From Actinoplanes flavus (GTDB taxonomy: Bacteria; Actinomycetota; Actinomycetes; Mycobacteriales; Micromonosporaceae): a stretch of 64,000 nucleotides of DNA. The stretch covers positions 124,001 through 188,000 of the forward strand of contig NZ_JAGFNS010000002.1 of the NCBI RefSeq assembly GCF_017592555.1, written 5' to 3'. The first letter of the stretch is position 1, and each line of letters begins with the position of its first letter. Positions 53,265 to 61,779 of this stretch are shown piece by piece. Under the pieces are notes generated by a model. It did not search any database. It had not been told where the DNA came from and worked only from the letters and a program-made list of their open reading frames with translations. The position numbers and the translations under genes are program-made.

Positions 53265-56200
53265 TCAGTCATGGCCGATGTCCAAATCCGGGGTCTCGGT
53301 CTGCGGCACATCCGGGTCGGTGGTGTCAGCGAGGCGACGCTGGCTGGCGTCTGCCTGGTCGGCGAGCTGCTCTCGGACGGGGTTGGTGTGCCGGTTGGGG
53401 CGGATGGCGTCGACGGCATGGACGCGGTCGGCGGTCTGCCGTGCGGCGTCGGCGAGACGCCGGCTGCTGGTGGCCAGGGCGCTGGCGCGGCGGGTCGATT
53501 CTGCGGCGGCGGCCAGGCCGGCGTAGCGGATCGGCAGAGCCTGCTGGTACCAGGTGTTCCAGTCGCGGTGGCGTTCCTCGAGGACGGCGACGTCATCGGC
53601 GGCCGCAGTCACGCGGACACGGGCGTGATCGAGACGCGTGCTGAGTTCGTCGACCAGGACGTGGGCGCGCAGGGAAGCGACCGCTGCGGAGTGCTGCTCG
53701 GCGGCGGCGCGGGTGCGCGCGGCCGCCGGTCGCCGCCAGATCGGGGCCGGTGTCGGTGGCGGACTGGTGATGGTGGTGGCGTGGTGCTGGGCGGCGGCGA
53801 GGGCGATGCGGCTGTCGCGCAGGTGCTGTTCGGCGGCGACGAGGCGGGTGTGGGCGTTGCGCAGCTCGCCGCTGACATACGGCGGGGCTGCGCGGTCGGC
53901 GGCGCGTCGCGCTTCGATGAGCGTCCGTAGCTGGGTGTCGGAAGCGGCGGTGATCTTGCCGGAGAGGGTGGCGACGCCGAGGACGAGTTGGGCCCGGTGC
54001 CAGGCTCCCCACCGTGCGGGGTCACGGTCGGAGGGTTCCGGGCCGATGGGGTCATCGGTGGTGATTGCGTAGCGGTCGCGGTAGGTGGCCACGACGGCGG
54101 CACCCGAAAGCCACCGCCGACGCCCGACCACATCATCGGGTAGTGGGCCGAGAGCGTGGCTCCAGGCGGGCTGGTGCTGCGCGGCATTCTCGGCGAGGGC
54201 TTCGATACGGCGGTCGCAGATGGCCGCGACGTCGGTGAGGGCGGCGCCGAGGTCGCCGCCGATGTCGGGCAGCCGGTCGGTGTAGGTGCCGGTTTGGGGG
54301 CCGCTGATGGCCACGGTCGGGTCGGGCCGGATGTCGCGGTAGATGTTGTCGATGCGCCAGGCGAGCACGGCGGCGGTGTCGCGGGCGCTGTGCAGTTCGC
54401 GTTCGGAGGCGACGGCGGCGAGGACCTGTTCGGGGTCGTATCCGGCGGCGGCGAGCCCCTGCAGGCGGACGGCGAGGGCGGGCATGGCCGGGTCTGCGGC
54501 CAGGTTCGCGGCGACGGTGTCGCCGGCCACGCGGCGGATGACGGCGGTGTAGCGGGGTGTGGCGGCGCGGGCGGTGAGGTCGTCGTAGATGGCTCCCCAG
54601 CGGTTCAGAGCATCGACGTCAGCCCAGAGGGTCTGTTCGGTTTCGGTGGCGGAGCGGTCGGTGGTGTCGGTGCGCAGGATGTCGGCGAGCACCGTGATCC
54701 CGGCGGTGGGCGGCGACGGCGGGTGGCTTTCCGGTGGTTCCTCGCTGGTGATGACCGCGATCTGGTTGAGTAGCCGACCGCGGGTGGCCATGACGTAGAG
54801 CCGGGCCCGGTTGGTGGCGGAGTCGACCAGGGCACGACCTACATCGACGGTGCGGCCTTGGGCGGAGTCGACGGTGGCGGCGTAGGCGAGCTGAACGTGC
54901 TCAGCAACATACGCGGCTGGCAGCAGGAGGGTGGCCTGAGTGGTGGTGTGACGAACCTGGACGGCGCCGTCCTCGCGCACGGCGAGGACCTGCCATTGGT
55001 CGCGGTTGGCGACGAACCGGTCGTCGGCGATGAGGTCGCGGTTGTTGCGCCGGGTCACGATCAGATCGCCGCCGCTGGCGCGGGTGCCGTTGGCCAGGGT
55101 GACCGCACGACCGTCCTGGACGAGCCCGGCGCTGATGAGGATGCGCCGAGCTTGGGCGGCGAGATCGGCGGCCTCGGCCTCGGTTTCGACCATGATGAGG
55201 CTGGATCGGCCCTGGATGATGTCGGCGGCCCACCCGTCGAGGACCTGCCGGGTGAGGTGCTGTCGGTCGCCGCCGAGGATCCGCCCTCGCCGGTCGTATT
55301 CGGCGAGCACGATGGTGTCAGCGTCGCGCAGCCTCAGCGATGCGGGACCTTCCCACGCTTCGGCGAACCTCCGGACCTCGGTCAGGGTGGTGGTATTGCC
55401 GAGCGAGGCGACGTATCGGAACATGCCGCCGGGCCCGATCGCGGAGATCTGCTCAGGGTCACCGACCAGGATCAGTTTCCCGCCGACCGCGTCAAGCAAC
55501 TGGGTGAGGCGCACGAGATCGAGGGTGGAGGCTTGCGACGCCTCGTCGACGATGACCCACTGGCCGGGAGCGAATGTCCAATCAGTCGGTATTGTGCCGT
55601 CGGGTGGGGTGTGCTGGGCGTGCAGCCACATGGCGATGTTCTCGGTGCGAATACCCGGCGATCCGCCCTCGCGGGTGGCTTCGGCGAGCACGTACGCGGC
55701 GTTCTGCGACACGGTCAGGCCGAGCACCGGGATGTTCGCCCGGTGCGCGGCAACGCCGACGGCCCGCTGCAGATAGGTCTTTCCGGTGCCAGCCGGGCCG
55801 ACGATGCCGGTGACGCGCCGGTCGTCGCCGACGGCGAACAGCAGCGCTTCCCGCTTCTCCGGACTCAAATCGAGCTCGCCGGCAACGTCGTCGAGCAGCG
55901 CTCGGGCGGCCGGGGTCGCGCCGCGCCGGGTGGCGTAGGCGATGAGCTCTTTCTCGGCGGACAGGACCGGTTCGGTGGAGAGTTGCAGGTCGCGGTGCCG
56001 GCTGTAGATGCTCTGCCGGTCACTGCCACGCACGAGCGTGTCGCCCCACTCCATCAGCGCGGGCGGCGTCAACACGCGTAGACCAGCGGCGTGGGTGCGC
56101 ACCGCGTGGGCGGCGAGGCGTTGGACGTGCTGCCAGTCCGCGGTGCGGGCAGTGCCGGCAGGCACGTGCAGGACCCGGCCGATGGCCAACTCAAGATGGT

Positions 56201-57563
56201 CGAGGCTGAACACTGCCCGTTCGGCGCTGAGCTCGTGGATGGCCCGCTCGACCGCCAGGTGAGGAACCCGTCGGGCCGCAGCGTCAACGACGAGCTGGCG
56301 CTGCGCATCGTCACGGATCCCGAGTCGAACAGCAGCCTGCTGCAGGCTGTCGAGGTCCAGACGCCGATCCACCTGGGTGCGTTCGGCCTGACGCAGGACC
56401 TGAACCGCGGCTTGGTCGATGTGATCGCGGACCGTGCCGGCGACGATCTGCCGGACCGCAGTCGCGGTGTGCAGACCGGCGGTTTCGTCCTCGCGATGCC
56501 AGCGGGCCACGGCCTCGCGGGTCGACTCAGGGCCGTCCTTGAGCTGGCGGGTACGCAAGGCGGCGTCCTGCGCGCGGTGCCGCCACCGGCCCGCCCGTAC
56601 GCGTTCCCGACCTGCTGCCGGGTCGGTCAGCCGCCCGTCCATCTCGGCTTCGATCGCGGCGCGGCGCTTGGAGTAGTGCGCCAGCATGCGCGGCGTGAAC
56701 CCGATGATCTCGCGGATCGGGGAGCCTTCACGGGCGGCGAACCTGATGCCGAGCCGGCGGCCGAGTTCGGTTTCGACGGCGCGTTCGTAGGCGATGCGGG
56801 CGGCGATGCTGGCCTGGTAGAAGGCGCGGCTGTCGAGCGACAGCCAGTCCTGGCGGCCGTTGCGGGTGACGCGAACCTTCGCGCTGACGATGATGTGCGA
56901 GTGCAGTTGCGGGTCTTTCTCCCGCGACATGCGGTGGTCCCAGACACTGGCGGCCAGGCCATCGGTGTCGACCTGCACCAGGCCGTTGGCGCCCAACCTT
57001 GTGAAGGCGCCGTGGGCGCGGAGGTGTTCCAGGGCGGCGCGGACCCCTTCGTGGTGGGCGGCCATCACCTGCCGCTTGATGCTGTCGTCGCCGAAAGCCC
57101 ACAGCAGGCTGACGCTTTTCACCGGTGAGACGGTGACGTCGAATCCGGCGACGGGCCGCCGTTCGGGGGCGGTCCAAATGTTGAGCCATACGCGGGCGAT
57201 CTGCTCGTAGGACGCATCCTTCGGCAGCTTTTCCCACGCTTTTTCGACGGCAGCTTGGCGGGCATCATCGTCCATCGGCTGGTATTGCCGCCACAGCCTG
57301 CCAAGTTGCTCTCCGGTGACCGGGTTCTTTCCCTCGGCGAGCAATCGTTGTAGTTGCTGCTCGGTGACGTCGCCGTGGACGCCGAACAATGCGTTGCTTT
57401 GCCCGGCCCACCAGCCGGGTGCTTCGCCGTGGGCGGTCGGGTCGGCATGGTAGGCGACGACGGAGTGGGGTTGAGCTGGGCGGAAGTCGTGCCGGCCGGT
57501 GGCTACCTGCCGGGTCAGGTAGGTGATCCCGGCCCCGGGCGCGATGCGGGTGACCGTGAGCAT
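53265..57563 (-). CDS. MobF-family conjugative relaxase-helicase (TraA-like)
   Basis: About 1432 aa from ATG 57563, giving MLTVTRIAPGAG, the usual opening of MobF relaxases; ATG 57602 is a longer option. The relaxase domain has Tyr15 in AGITYLTRQV and the metal-binding His triad H210, H221 and H223 (HRMSREKDPQLHSH). The RecD/TraI-type helicase has Walker A VGPAGTGKTYLQ (588-599) and Walker B VIVDEASQ near 680. The C-terminal 400 residues are coiled coil and Arg-rich. It nicks oriT, stays covalently bound and unwinds the transferred strand. Only relaxase in the window. Confidence 0.9.
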   Translation of the reverse strand: MLTVTRIAPGAGITYLTRQVATGRHDFRPAQPHSVVAYHADPTAHGEAPGWWAGQSNALFGVHGDVTEQQLQRLLAEGKNPVTGEQLGRLWRQYQPMDDDARQAAVEKAWEKLPKDASYEQIARVWLNIWTAPERRPVAGFDVTVSPVKSVSLLWAFGDDSIKRQVMAAHHEGVRAALEHLRAHGAFTRLGANGLVQVDTDGLAASVWDHRMSREKDPQLHSHIIVSAKVRVTRNGRQDWLSLDSRAFYQASIAARIAYERAVETELGRRLGIRFAAREGSPIREIIGFTPRMLAHYSKRRAAIEAEMDGRLTDPAAGRERVRAGRWRHRAQDAALRTRQLKDGPESTREAVARWHREDETAGLHTATAVRQIVAGTVRDHIDQAAVQVLRQAERTQVDRRLDLDSLQQAAVRLGIRDDAQRQLVVDAAARRVPHLAVERAIHELSAERAVFSLDHLELAIGRVLHVPAGTARTADWQHVQRLAAHAVRTHAAGLRVLTPPALMEWGDTLVRGSDRQSIYSRHRDLQLSTEPVLSAEKELIAYATRRGATPAARALLDDVAGELDLSPEKREALLFAVGDDRRVTGIVGPAGTGKTYLQRAVGVAAHRANIPVLGLTVSQNAAYVLAEATREGGSPGIRTENIAMWLHAQHTPPDGTIPTDWTFAPGQWVIVDEASQASTLDLVRLTQLLDAVGGKLILVGDPEQISAIGPGGMFRYVASLGNTTTLTEVRRFAEAWEGPASLRLRDADTIVLAEYDRRGRILGGDRQHLTRQVLDGWAADIIQGRSSLIMVETEAEAADLAAQARRILISAGLVQDGRAVTLANGTRASGGDLIVTRRNNRDLIADDRFVANRDQWQVLAVREDGAVQVRHTTTQATLLLPAAYVAEHVQLAYAATVDSAQGRTVDVGRALVDSATNRARLYVMATRGRLLNQIAVITSEEPPESHPPSPPTAGITVLADILRTDTTDRSATETEQTLWADVDALNRWGAIYDDLTARAATPRYTAVIRRVAGDTVAANLAADPAMPALAVRLQGLAAAGYDPEQVLAAVASERELHSARDTAAVLAWRIDNIYRDIRPDPTVAISGPQTGTYTDRLPDIGGDLGAALTDVAAICDRRIEALAENAAQHQPAWSHALGPLPDDVVGRRRWLSGAAVVATYRDRYAITTDDPIGPEPSDRDPARWGAWHRAQLVLGVATLSGKITAASDTQLRTLIEARRAADRAAPPYVSGELRNAHTRLVAAEQHLRDSRIALAAAQHHATTITSPPPTPAPIWRRPAAARTRAAAEQHSAAVASLRAHVLVDELSTRLDHARVRVTAAADDVAVLEERHRDWNTWYQQALPIRYAGLAAAAESTRRASALATSSRRLADAARQTADRVHAVDAIRPNRHTNPVREQLADQADASQRRLADTTDPDVPQTETPDLDIGHD

Positions 57564-57639
57564 GCGGCCAAGGGTAGGCCGCTGATCGGCCCTTTTCGAC
57601 ATTTGAATGCCAGGGGGTGTGCTAAAGCGTAGAAGTAGT

Positions 57640-57774
57640 GGAGGGGTGAGCTCTCGTTTGTGCAGCCTGCCTATGGTGCGACGATTGTTAAACGAGGGTC
57701 AAACTTTTTAGGACGACTCTTAAACCATTCTAGAGAATGGCAGGAAGGCTGGTTGTGAAGGTACTTTGAACAGC
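57640..57774. other. Candidate oriT / divergent promoter region
   Basis: A markedly AT-rich stretch in GC-rich DNA between the divergent relaxase and AT-hook-like genes. It has three AAAC-type repeats (57689-57725: TTAAAC, TCAAAC, TTAAAC) and an inverted repeat CCATTC-TAGA-GAATGG at 57725-57740. Position beside a MobF relaxase, repeats and AT-richness fit an origin of transfer. A promoter region alone would also explain the AT content. No nic site consensus can be assigned. Confidence 0.4.
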
Positions 57775-58296
57775 ATGGCTAGCAAGACGAGCAATGAGGC
57801 AATGCAGGCACTCCGGCAGCAGCAGAAAGCGGAGGAATCCGCGCTGTTGGCTGTCATCGGCGCGAGCGGCACGGTGGAGCAGGCGCGACAGCGCCGGGCG
57901 GCGGAGGTGGAGGCGCTCGATGCTGCTGTGAGCGAGGCTGAGGCGGGCGAGGATGTGGCGCTGGCGGTGCTGGGCGCGCTGATGCCTGCCGATCGGGCGG
58001 GCCGGTTGGCGGGGGTGAGTCCGGCCCGGATGCAACAGGCGCTGCGCCGTACTGCGGCGGAAACGGTGGCCGGAAAGCTGGAGACCCTGACCGGCGGCGG
58101 GGCTGTGGCGGTGCGGCGGCGTGGCCGTCCACGCGGCTCGGGTGCGCCTCGCCGTGTGAGGCGGGATGGGGAGCGGGCGGACGTGAGTTCAGCGACCGAC
58201 GATGAGCGTCACGATCAGCAGGAGCGCGGCGACGGCGGCGAGGGTGACGCCGATGATGGCGAGCGTCCCGCCGCATCCGACGACGGAGCGGCCTAG
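57775..58296 (+). CDS. Coiled-coil protein with AT-hook-like segment
   Basis: About 173 aa from ATG 57775. Residues 5-60 are a charged helix or coiled coil (ALRQQQKAEESALL), 60-100 a compact helical segment (LMPADRAGRLAGVSPARMQQ resembling a HTH turn). A basic VRRRGRPRGSGAPRRVRR stretch with GRPRG (AT-hook-like) follows, then an acidic tail. Located directly across the AT-rich region from the relaxase gene, so it may be a relaxosome accessory DNA-binding protein. No family recognised. Confidence 0.6.
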   Translation: MASKTSNEAMQALRQQQKAEESALLAVIGASGTVEQARQRRAAEVEALDAAVSEAEAGEDVALAVLGALMPADRAGRLAGVSPARMQQALRRTAAETVAGKLETLTGGGAVAVRRRGRPRGSGAPRRVRRDGERADVSSATDDERHDQQERGDGGEGDADDGERPAASDDGAA

Positions 58297-58692
58297 GCGA
58301 TCGTTGTTGATGAGGGGCGTGGCGGGAACTCGCCTCGGGGGTGCGCGGTGGGTGGTGTCATTCTGCGGCTCGTGCGTTGATCGCGGCCGATGGGCGCGCT
58401 ACGGTCGTGTTGTGCCTCTCTCGGCGTTCGCGCCGATGTGCTGGCCGGTATTGGGCCGACGGACTTGGTCGTGCATTCCCCTCCGGGGGATGTTCCCCCT
58501 CGTGGGGCCGTCGGCCCATCTTTATGCGCTACCCACGGACCGGTGTTGTGTGGCCGTGGCGTGCGACCGGGAGTGGTGGGCGCGGCAGCCCGGGTCGGCG
58601 TGCTCGATGCGCGCCGACGCGGCCGCCATGCGGCGCGCGGCTCACTGGCGGTGCCCGGGGCGCGCTGAATGCGCGCCCCGGGATCGCAGTGG
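58297..58692. other. Region of overlapping open frames without a clear gene
   Basis: About 400 bases. A Cys- and Trp-containing plus-strand frame from GTG 58412 to 58696 is open, but has no ribosome site. CCCCTCCGGGGG (58470s) and neighbouring GGGGA/TCCCC stretches can fold. No decision possible. Confidence 0.3.
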
Positions 58693-59037
58693 TTAGAACG
58701 GCGGCTCGAAGGTGTCCCAATCGATCGGGGCGGGTGCGTAACCGCTCATGATCTGGACAGCGGCGGGAACCTCGCACATGCCTTCACGCGCGGCGTCGGC
58801 ATTGAGCGTGTCGACGAGGTCAGCGGGAATCTCGGCGTACTCGCTGAGCATATCGATGATGATCTTCGCCTCGGTGACCTCCCGGAAGTCGCATCCGAGG
58901 TCGTAGTCCGGGGCGTCGTCCTCGTTGTCGTTGCTGGTGAGCCAGACCTGAGCGAAGAAGGTGCCGAACGTGCTTTCCCACCCGGCGACGGCACAGGACA
59001 CGCTCGGGTCCACGGGCTTGAGTTCGTAACGGCTCAC
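58693..59037 (-). CDS. Hypothetical protein (114 aa)
   Basis: GTG 59037 is preceded by AGAGAGG at normal spacing. The product is acidic, soluble and well-composed (MSRYELKPVDPSVSCAVAGW, FAQVWLTSNDNEDDAPDYD, AKIIIDMLSEYAEIP), with three Cys and no recognised domain. The AT-rich upstream stretch (59090-59165) probably holds its promoter; hairpin 3 lies 280 bases upstream. It is the third gene of a series in which each minus-strand gene is preceded by a related hairpin. Confidence 0.65.
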   Translation of the reverse strand: MSRYELKPVDPSVSCAVAGWESTFGTFFAQVWLTSNDNEDDAPDYDLGCDFREVTEAKIIIDMLSEYAEIPADLVDTLNADAAREGMCEVPAAVQIMSGYAPAPIDWDTFEPPF

Positions 59038-59316
59038 GATTAAGCCTCTCTGTTGACTTGTTCTAACCGGTATTAGTCGGGGCTTGGTCTCCCTGACTGC
59101 ATTAATGGTATAACACTAAACGACTGATATCTATGGATGGCGCATTTAAGAATGAATGTTTTTGTAGTTTCGCGGGCCCGTTGTGGCGCATTGCGTAAGC
59201 GTTCCTGCTGGTCGCGGGCGCGCGCACGGCGGCTGGCCGCTTTTTTGGCCGTGGGGGGCGAGCTTGCTCGCCAGGTTGGGAGCGGCTGGAGCCAAATGCA
59301 CTGCGGGGGTTTCGAT

Positions 59317-59349
59317 TAAAAGATCATGCGGGTTGTGCATGATGTTTTA
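59317..59349 (-). repeat. Hairpin 3 of the AAAACATC...GATCTTTT family
   Basis: On the minus strand AAAACATCATGC, a short loop, GCATGATCTTTT. The 12-base arms pair except for one C-C mismatch (AAAAC opposite GTTTT-side C). It shares the conserved foot with hairpins 1 and 2 but has a different upper stem and no conserved flanks. Located upstream of the gene at 58693-59037. Confidence 0.6.
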
Positions 59350-59518
59350 TGAGCCCGCAGTGGATTTGGTGGAGGCCGTGAGCGACCTACACTCGTAGCG
59401 CCAGCCGACGGCCGGAAAAGGGGCTTTGACAGCGCGGCCGTAGGCCGCTCCTTTCTACCGGCCGGCCACGGCCGGCCGGGTTGAGCCCGCGCCGGCCCGC
59501 CTGTCCTGTGACAAACAA

Positions 59519-59546
59519 GCGCGGAGGACCCGAAGGTCCTCCGCGC
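59519..59546 (-). terminator. Intrinsic terminator with UUCG tetraloop
   Basis: On the minus strand GCGCGGAGGACC, TTCG, GGTCCTCCGCGC: a perfect 12-bp stem closed by the very stable C(UUCG)G loop, followed by TTGTTTGT. It starts nine bases after the stop of the small gene at 59555, as expected for its terminator. Confidence 0.8.
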
Positions 59547-59554
59547 CGAGCGTG

Positions 59555-59725
59555 CTACTGCCGGTTGTAGTCGCGGACGACCCGGAACTCGCGGTAGTCG
59601 TCGGCGCTGGTGGTGTCGTAGAACTCCTTTTCACCGACCAGGACATACTTCCGGGCGCTGCTGGGGCGGTTGAGGCCGGTGCTGCGGCGCGTGCGGCGGT
59701 CGTTGGCGTCGAGGTGGTCGAACAT
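59555..59725 (-). CDS. Small hypothetical protein (56 aa) with duplicated leader
   Basis: ATG 59725 follows GGAGGCAACGCC. The polar, basic/acidic product (MFDHLDANDRRTRRS, KYVLVGEKEFYDTTS) has no membrane span and no recognised family. Its leader, from hairpin 2 to the start codon, closely resembles that of the FAD monooxygenase gene in block order and spacing, and a strong terminator follows. This arrangement (promoter/leader, tiny gene, terminator) supports a real transcript. Confidence 0.65.
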   Translation of the reverse strand: MFDHLDANDRRTRRSTGLNRPSSARKYVLVGEKEFYDTTSADDYREFRVVRDYNRQ

Positions 59726-59843
59726 GGCGTTGCCTCCCTGCGGTGAACCGGTGCGGCTGCCGCCGGTGTTTGCCGGGCAGCCGCGCTGACGGGCCCAGGT
59801 GGGACCGGCGCGGCCTGCCGGTGGGCAAGCCAGCACCTCGGGT

Positions 59844-59892
59844 CAAAAGATCTGTGGCCGGTGCAGCGCAGCAATCCGGCCAAGATGTTTTG
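59844..59892 (-). repeat. Hairpin 2 of the AAAACATC...GATCTTTT family
   Basis: On the minus strand CAAAACATCTTGGCCGG, a loop of about 14 bases, CCGGCCACAGATCTTTTG. The foot has the same C-C mismatch as in copies 1 and 3, and the stem has one extra bulged base. It ends 118 bases before ATG 59725. A conserved block (GATGACCGACCCG) lies about 25 bases upstream and GGCTTGCCC about 12 bases downstream, as in copy 1. Confidence 0.7.
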
Positions 59893-60091
59893 CCGGTTTG
59901 ACCGCCGCCGGACGGGTCGGTCATCCATGAGGACTGGCATGTACGTCTGCCTGGCATCGGCGGCCAGTCCGCATTCGTCACCGCCAGGGGGGGCGCCATG
60001 GTCGGCCCTCGACGCACGACCGCCGCGGTTACGCGTCTCGGCGCCGGCCGGGTCAACCGTCCCCGCCGCGCCTCACCTCACTCCCGGAGGT

Positions 60092-60126
60092 TCTCGCGCC
60101 GGGCAGCATTGCTGCCCGGCGCGAGA
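60092..60126 (-). terminator. Perfect 16-bp inverted repeat after the monooxygenase gene
   Basis: TCTCGCGCCGGGCAGC, ATT, GCTGCCCGGCGCGAGA: perfectly paired. It lies 48 bases beyond the minus-strand stop at 60174. No T-run follows, so it is a terminator or mRNA-stabilising hairpin of the kind common in actinomycetes. Confidence 0.65.
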
Positions 60127-60173
60127 TGTCCATGCGCTACTCCCGGTGGTTTCTGGGTCCGGGCACATCCGGG

Positions 60174-61313
60174 TTAGGCGCCGAGGCCGTGCTGGCGGGC
60201 GAGGGCCGGACCGAGTTCCACGGCGGCGACAGCGGCGGGCAGGTGGCGGTGCTGCCAGCCGTGCAGAGCGGTCGCCAGGTCGGCGCCGTATTTGCGGTGT
60301 TGGGTGAGTGCGGCAGCCAGGCCGGCGGCCTGCTCGATGCCGTTGTTGGCGCCGCGGGCGGTGTGCGGGCGCACCGGGGCGAGCGCGTCACCGAGCAGTA
60401 CCGCGTGCCCGTCGCCGACGGGCCAGGCCATGCGGGTCGGCGGGTCGATGTCCATGACCGCGGCGGCCATCCGGGTGCCGGTGGCGTGGACGAGGGCTGC
60501 CTGCTCGTCGGGCAGAAAGCGCTGGGCGCTGTCGTCGACGGCGGTGCGGGCGGTGCCGGTGACGTGCTGGGGCAGGGCGAAGACCCGCCGGGTGGGCGCG
60601 GCGCCGAAGAAGGCGGTGTACTGAGCGGCGGTGGCGCCGAGGTAGAAGGTCCAGTCGGTGCCGCCGGGGATCGGTGCCACGTTGAACTGCATCCCGCTGC
60701 AGGCAGGTTCGAAGCGCAGGAAGTCGAGTAGCCCCGGCAGGATCGTGTCGGTCTGGCCGCGGTGCGCGACGTAGCCGGCGTAGCGCAACTGCCGTTGCGG
60801 GTCGAGCAACCGCCGCCCGGTCGACGCGCGGCCGTCGGCGAAGACCACCAGGTCAGCGATCGCAGTGTCGCCGTCAGCGAAGTGCAGCAGCGGCCGGCCG
60901 TGCTCGGTGTCCAGGCCGGTGACTCGTTTGCCGGTGTGCAGAACCCCGGCGGGCAGGCGGCGGGTCAGCGCCGGGTGCAGCAGCGTCCAGGTGGTGTTGC
61001 GGCCGGCGTAGAGGTGGCGGTGTTCGGCGCCGGGGCGCCGCTGGTGGATGGCGTACTCGATGACGGCCTCGGAGTTGTAGCGGACGAACTCGTCCTGCGG
61101 CACGCCGAGCTGGTCGAGGACGTCAAGTGCCGAGTGCTCCAGGCCGATCAGCCCGCCGCCCAGCGGGGCACTGGCGGGCACGGCCTCGTAGAGGGCGACG
61201 TTGTCGAAGCCGGCGTGCAGTAGTAGCAGTGCGGTGGTGGGGCCGGTCAGGGATCCGCCGACGACGGCGATCCGCAGCTTGGGGTTGGGGCGGCTGGTGG
61301 TAGGCGTGTTCAT
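60174..61313 (-). CDS. FAD-dependent monooxygenase
   Basis: A 379-aa flavoprotein; ATG 61313 follows GGAGGCAACGCC. The Rossmann FAD loop is IAVVGGSLTGPTTALLLL (14-31), LVVFADGRASTGR is the DG motif near 190, and HAVLLGDALAPVRPHTARG near 320 is the GD motif that binds the flavin ribose. This is the class A aromatic hydroxylase / UbiH-like group, which hydroxylates aromatic or polyketide substrates using NAD(P)H and oxygen. No partner genes adjoin it, so the substrate is unknown. Its leader contains hairpin 1. Confidence 0.88.
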   Translation of the reverse strand: MNTPTTSRPNPKLRIAVVGGSLTGPTTALLLLHAGFDNVALYEAVPASAPLGGGLIGLEHSALDVLDQLGVPQDEFVRYNSEAVIEYAIHQRRPGAEHRHLYAGRNTTWTLLHPALTRRLPAGVLHTGKRVTGLDTEHGRPLLHFADGDTAIADLVVFADGRASTGRRLLDPQRQLRYAGYVAHRGQTDTILPGLLDFLRFEPACSGMQFNVAPIPGGTDWTFYLGATAAQYTAFFGAAPTRRVFALPQHVTGTARTAVDDSAQRFLPDEQAALVHATGTRMAAAVMDIDPPTRMAWPVGDGHAVLLGDALAPVRPHTARGANNGIEQAAGLAAALTQHRKYGADLATALHGWQHRHLPAAVAAVELGPALARQHGLGA

Positions 61314-61434
61314 AGGCGTTGCCTCCGTGGTGCGAGCCCGAGGCGACTCGCGCCGGGTGCACCGGCGCTGCCGCGTTGACGAGGCCACGGGGGGATCGGC
61401 CCGGATGGTGGCGGGCAAGCCAGACTCTTGCGGT

Positions 61435-61504
61435 CAAAAGATCTTGGAAGCGCAGCGCTGCTGCCGCTCGTTGATCACTGGTGCTGCGCTTCCAAGATGT
61501 TTTG
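61435..61504 (-). repeat. Hairpin 1 of the AAAACATC...GATCTTTT family
   Basis: On the minus strand CAAAACATCTTGGAAGCGCAGC pairs with GCTGCGCTTCCAAGATCTTTTG (given here in two arms): 21 of 22 positions pair, the exception being the conserved C-C mismatch at the foot. The loop is about 26 bases. It ends 121 bases before ATG 61313. Conserved blocks flank it as in copy 2. Confidence 0.75.
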
Positions 61505-61779
61505 CCGGGTTTGCCGGCTGCGGCCGGGTCGGTCATCACTGAGGACCGGCGAACGCGGCGGCCCGCAGTGATGGCCGCCGTGTTCGCCGTCCGGCCAGGC
61601 ATCCGGTGAGGTACGACGCACGCATCTCACCGGCTGAGCATCACGTGGCACGCGCCGGCTGCGTGAAACGGTCCGGCGCGTTGAGGAAGGCTCCGATTGA
61701 GGGTTCGACACTGCTGACGGCCGCCGATAGAACACTGCGGCGGATCGTCGTTCCGTGATGCCGGCGAGCGGGTGCACAA

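Noticed and set aside
59210..59275. Inverted repeat GGCGAGC-TT-GCTCGCC and a GGCCGC followed by six T
   Set aside because: Short palindromes in GC-rich DNA without a matching upstream plus-strand gene; too weak to call a terminator.
59844..61504. Interpretation of the hairpins as integron attC sites
   Set aside because: No RYYYAAC/GTTRRRY core and no integron integrase; the foot sequence is different. A cassette-like arrangement remains only an analogy.
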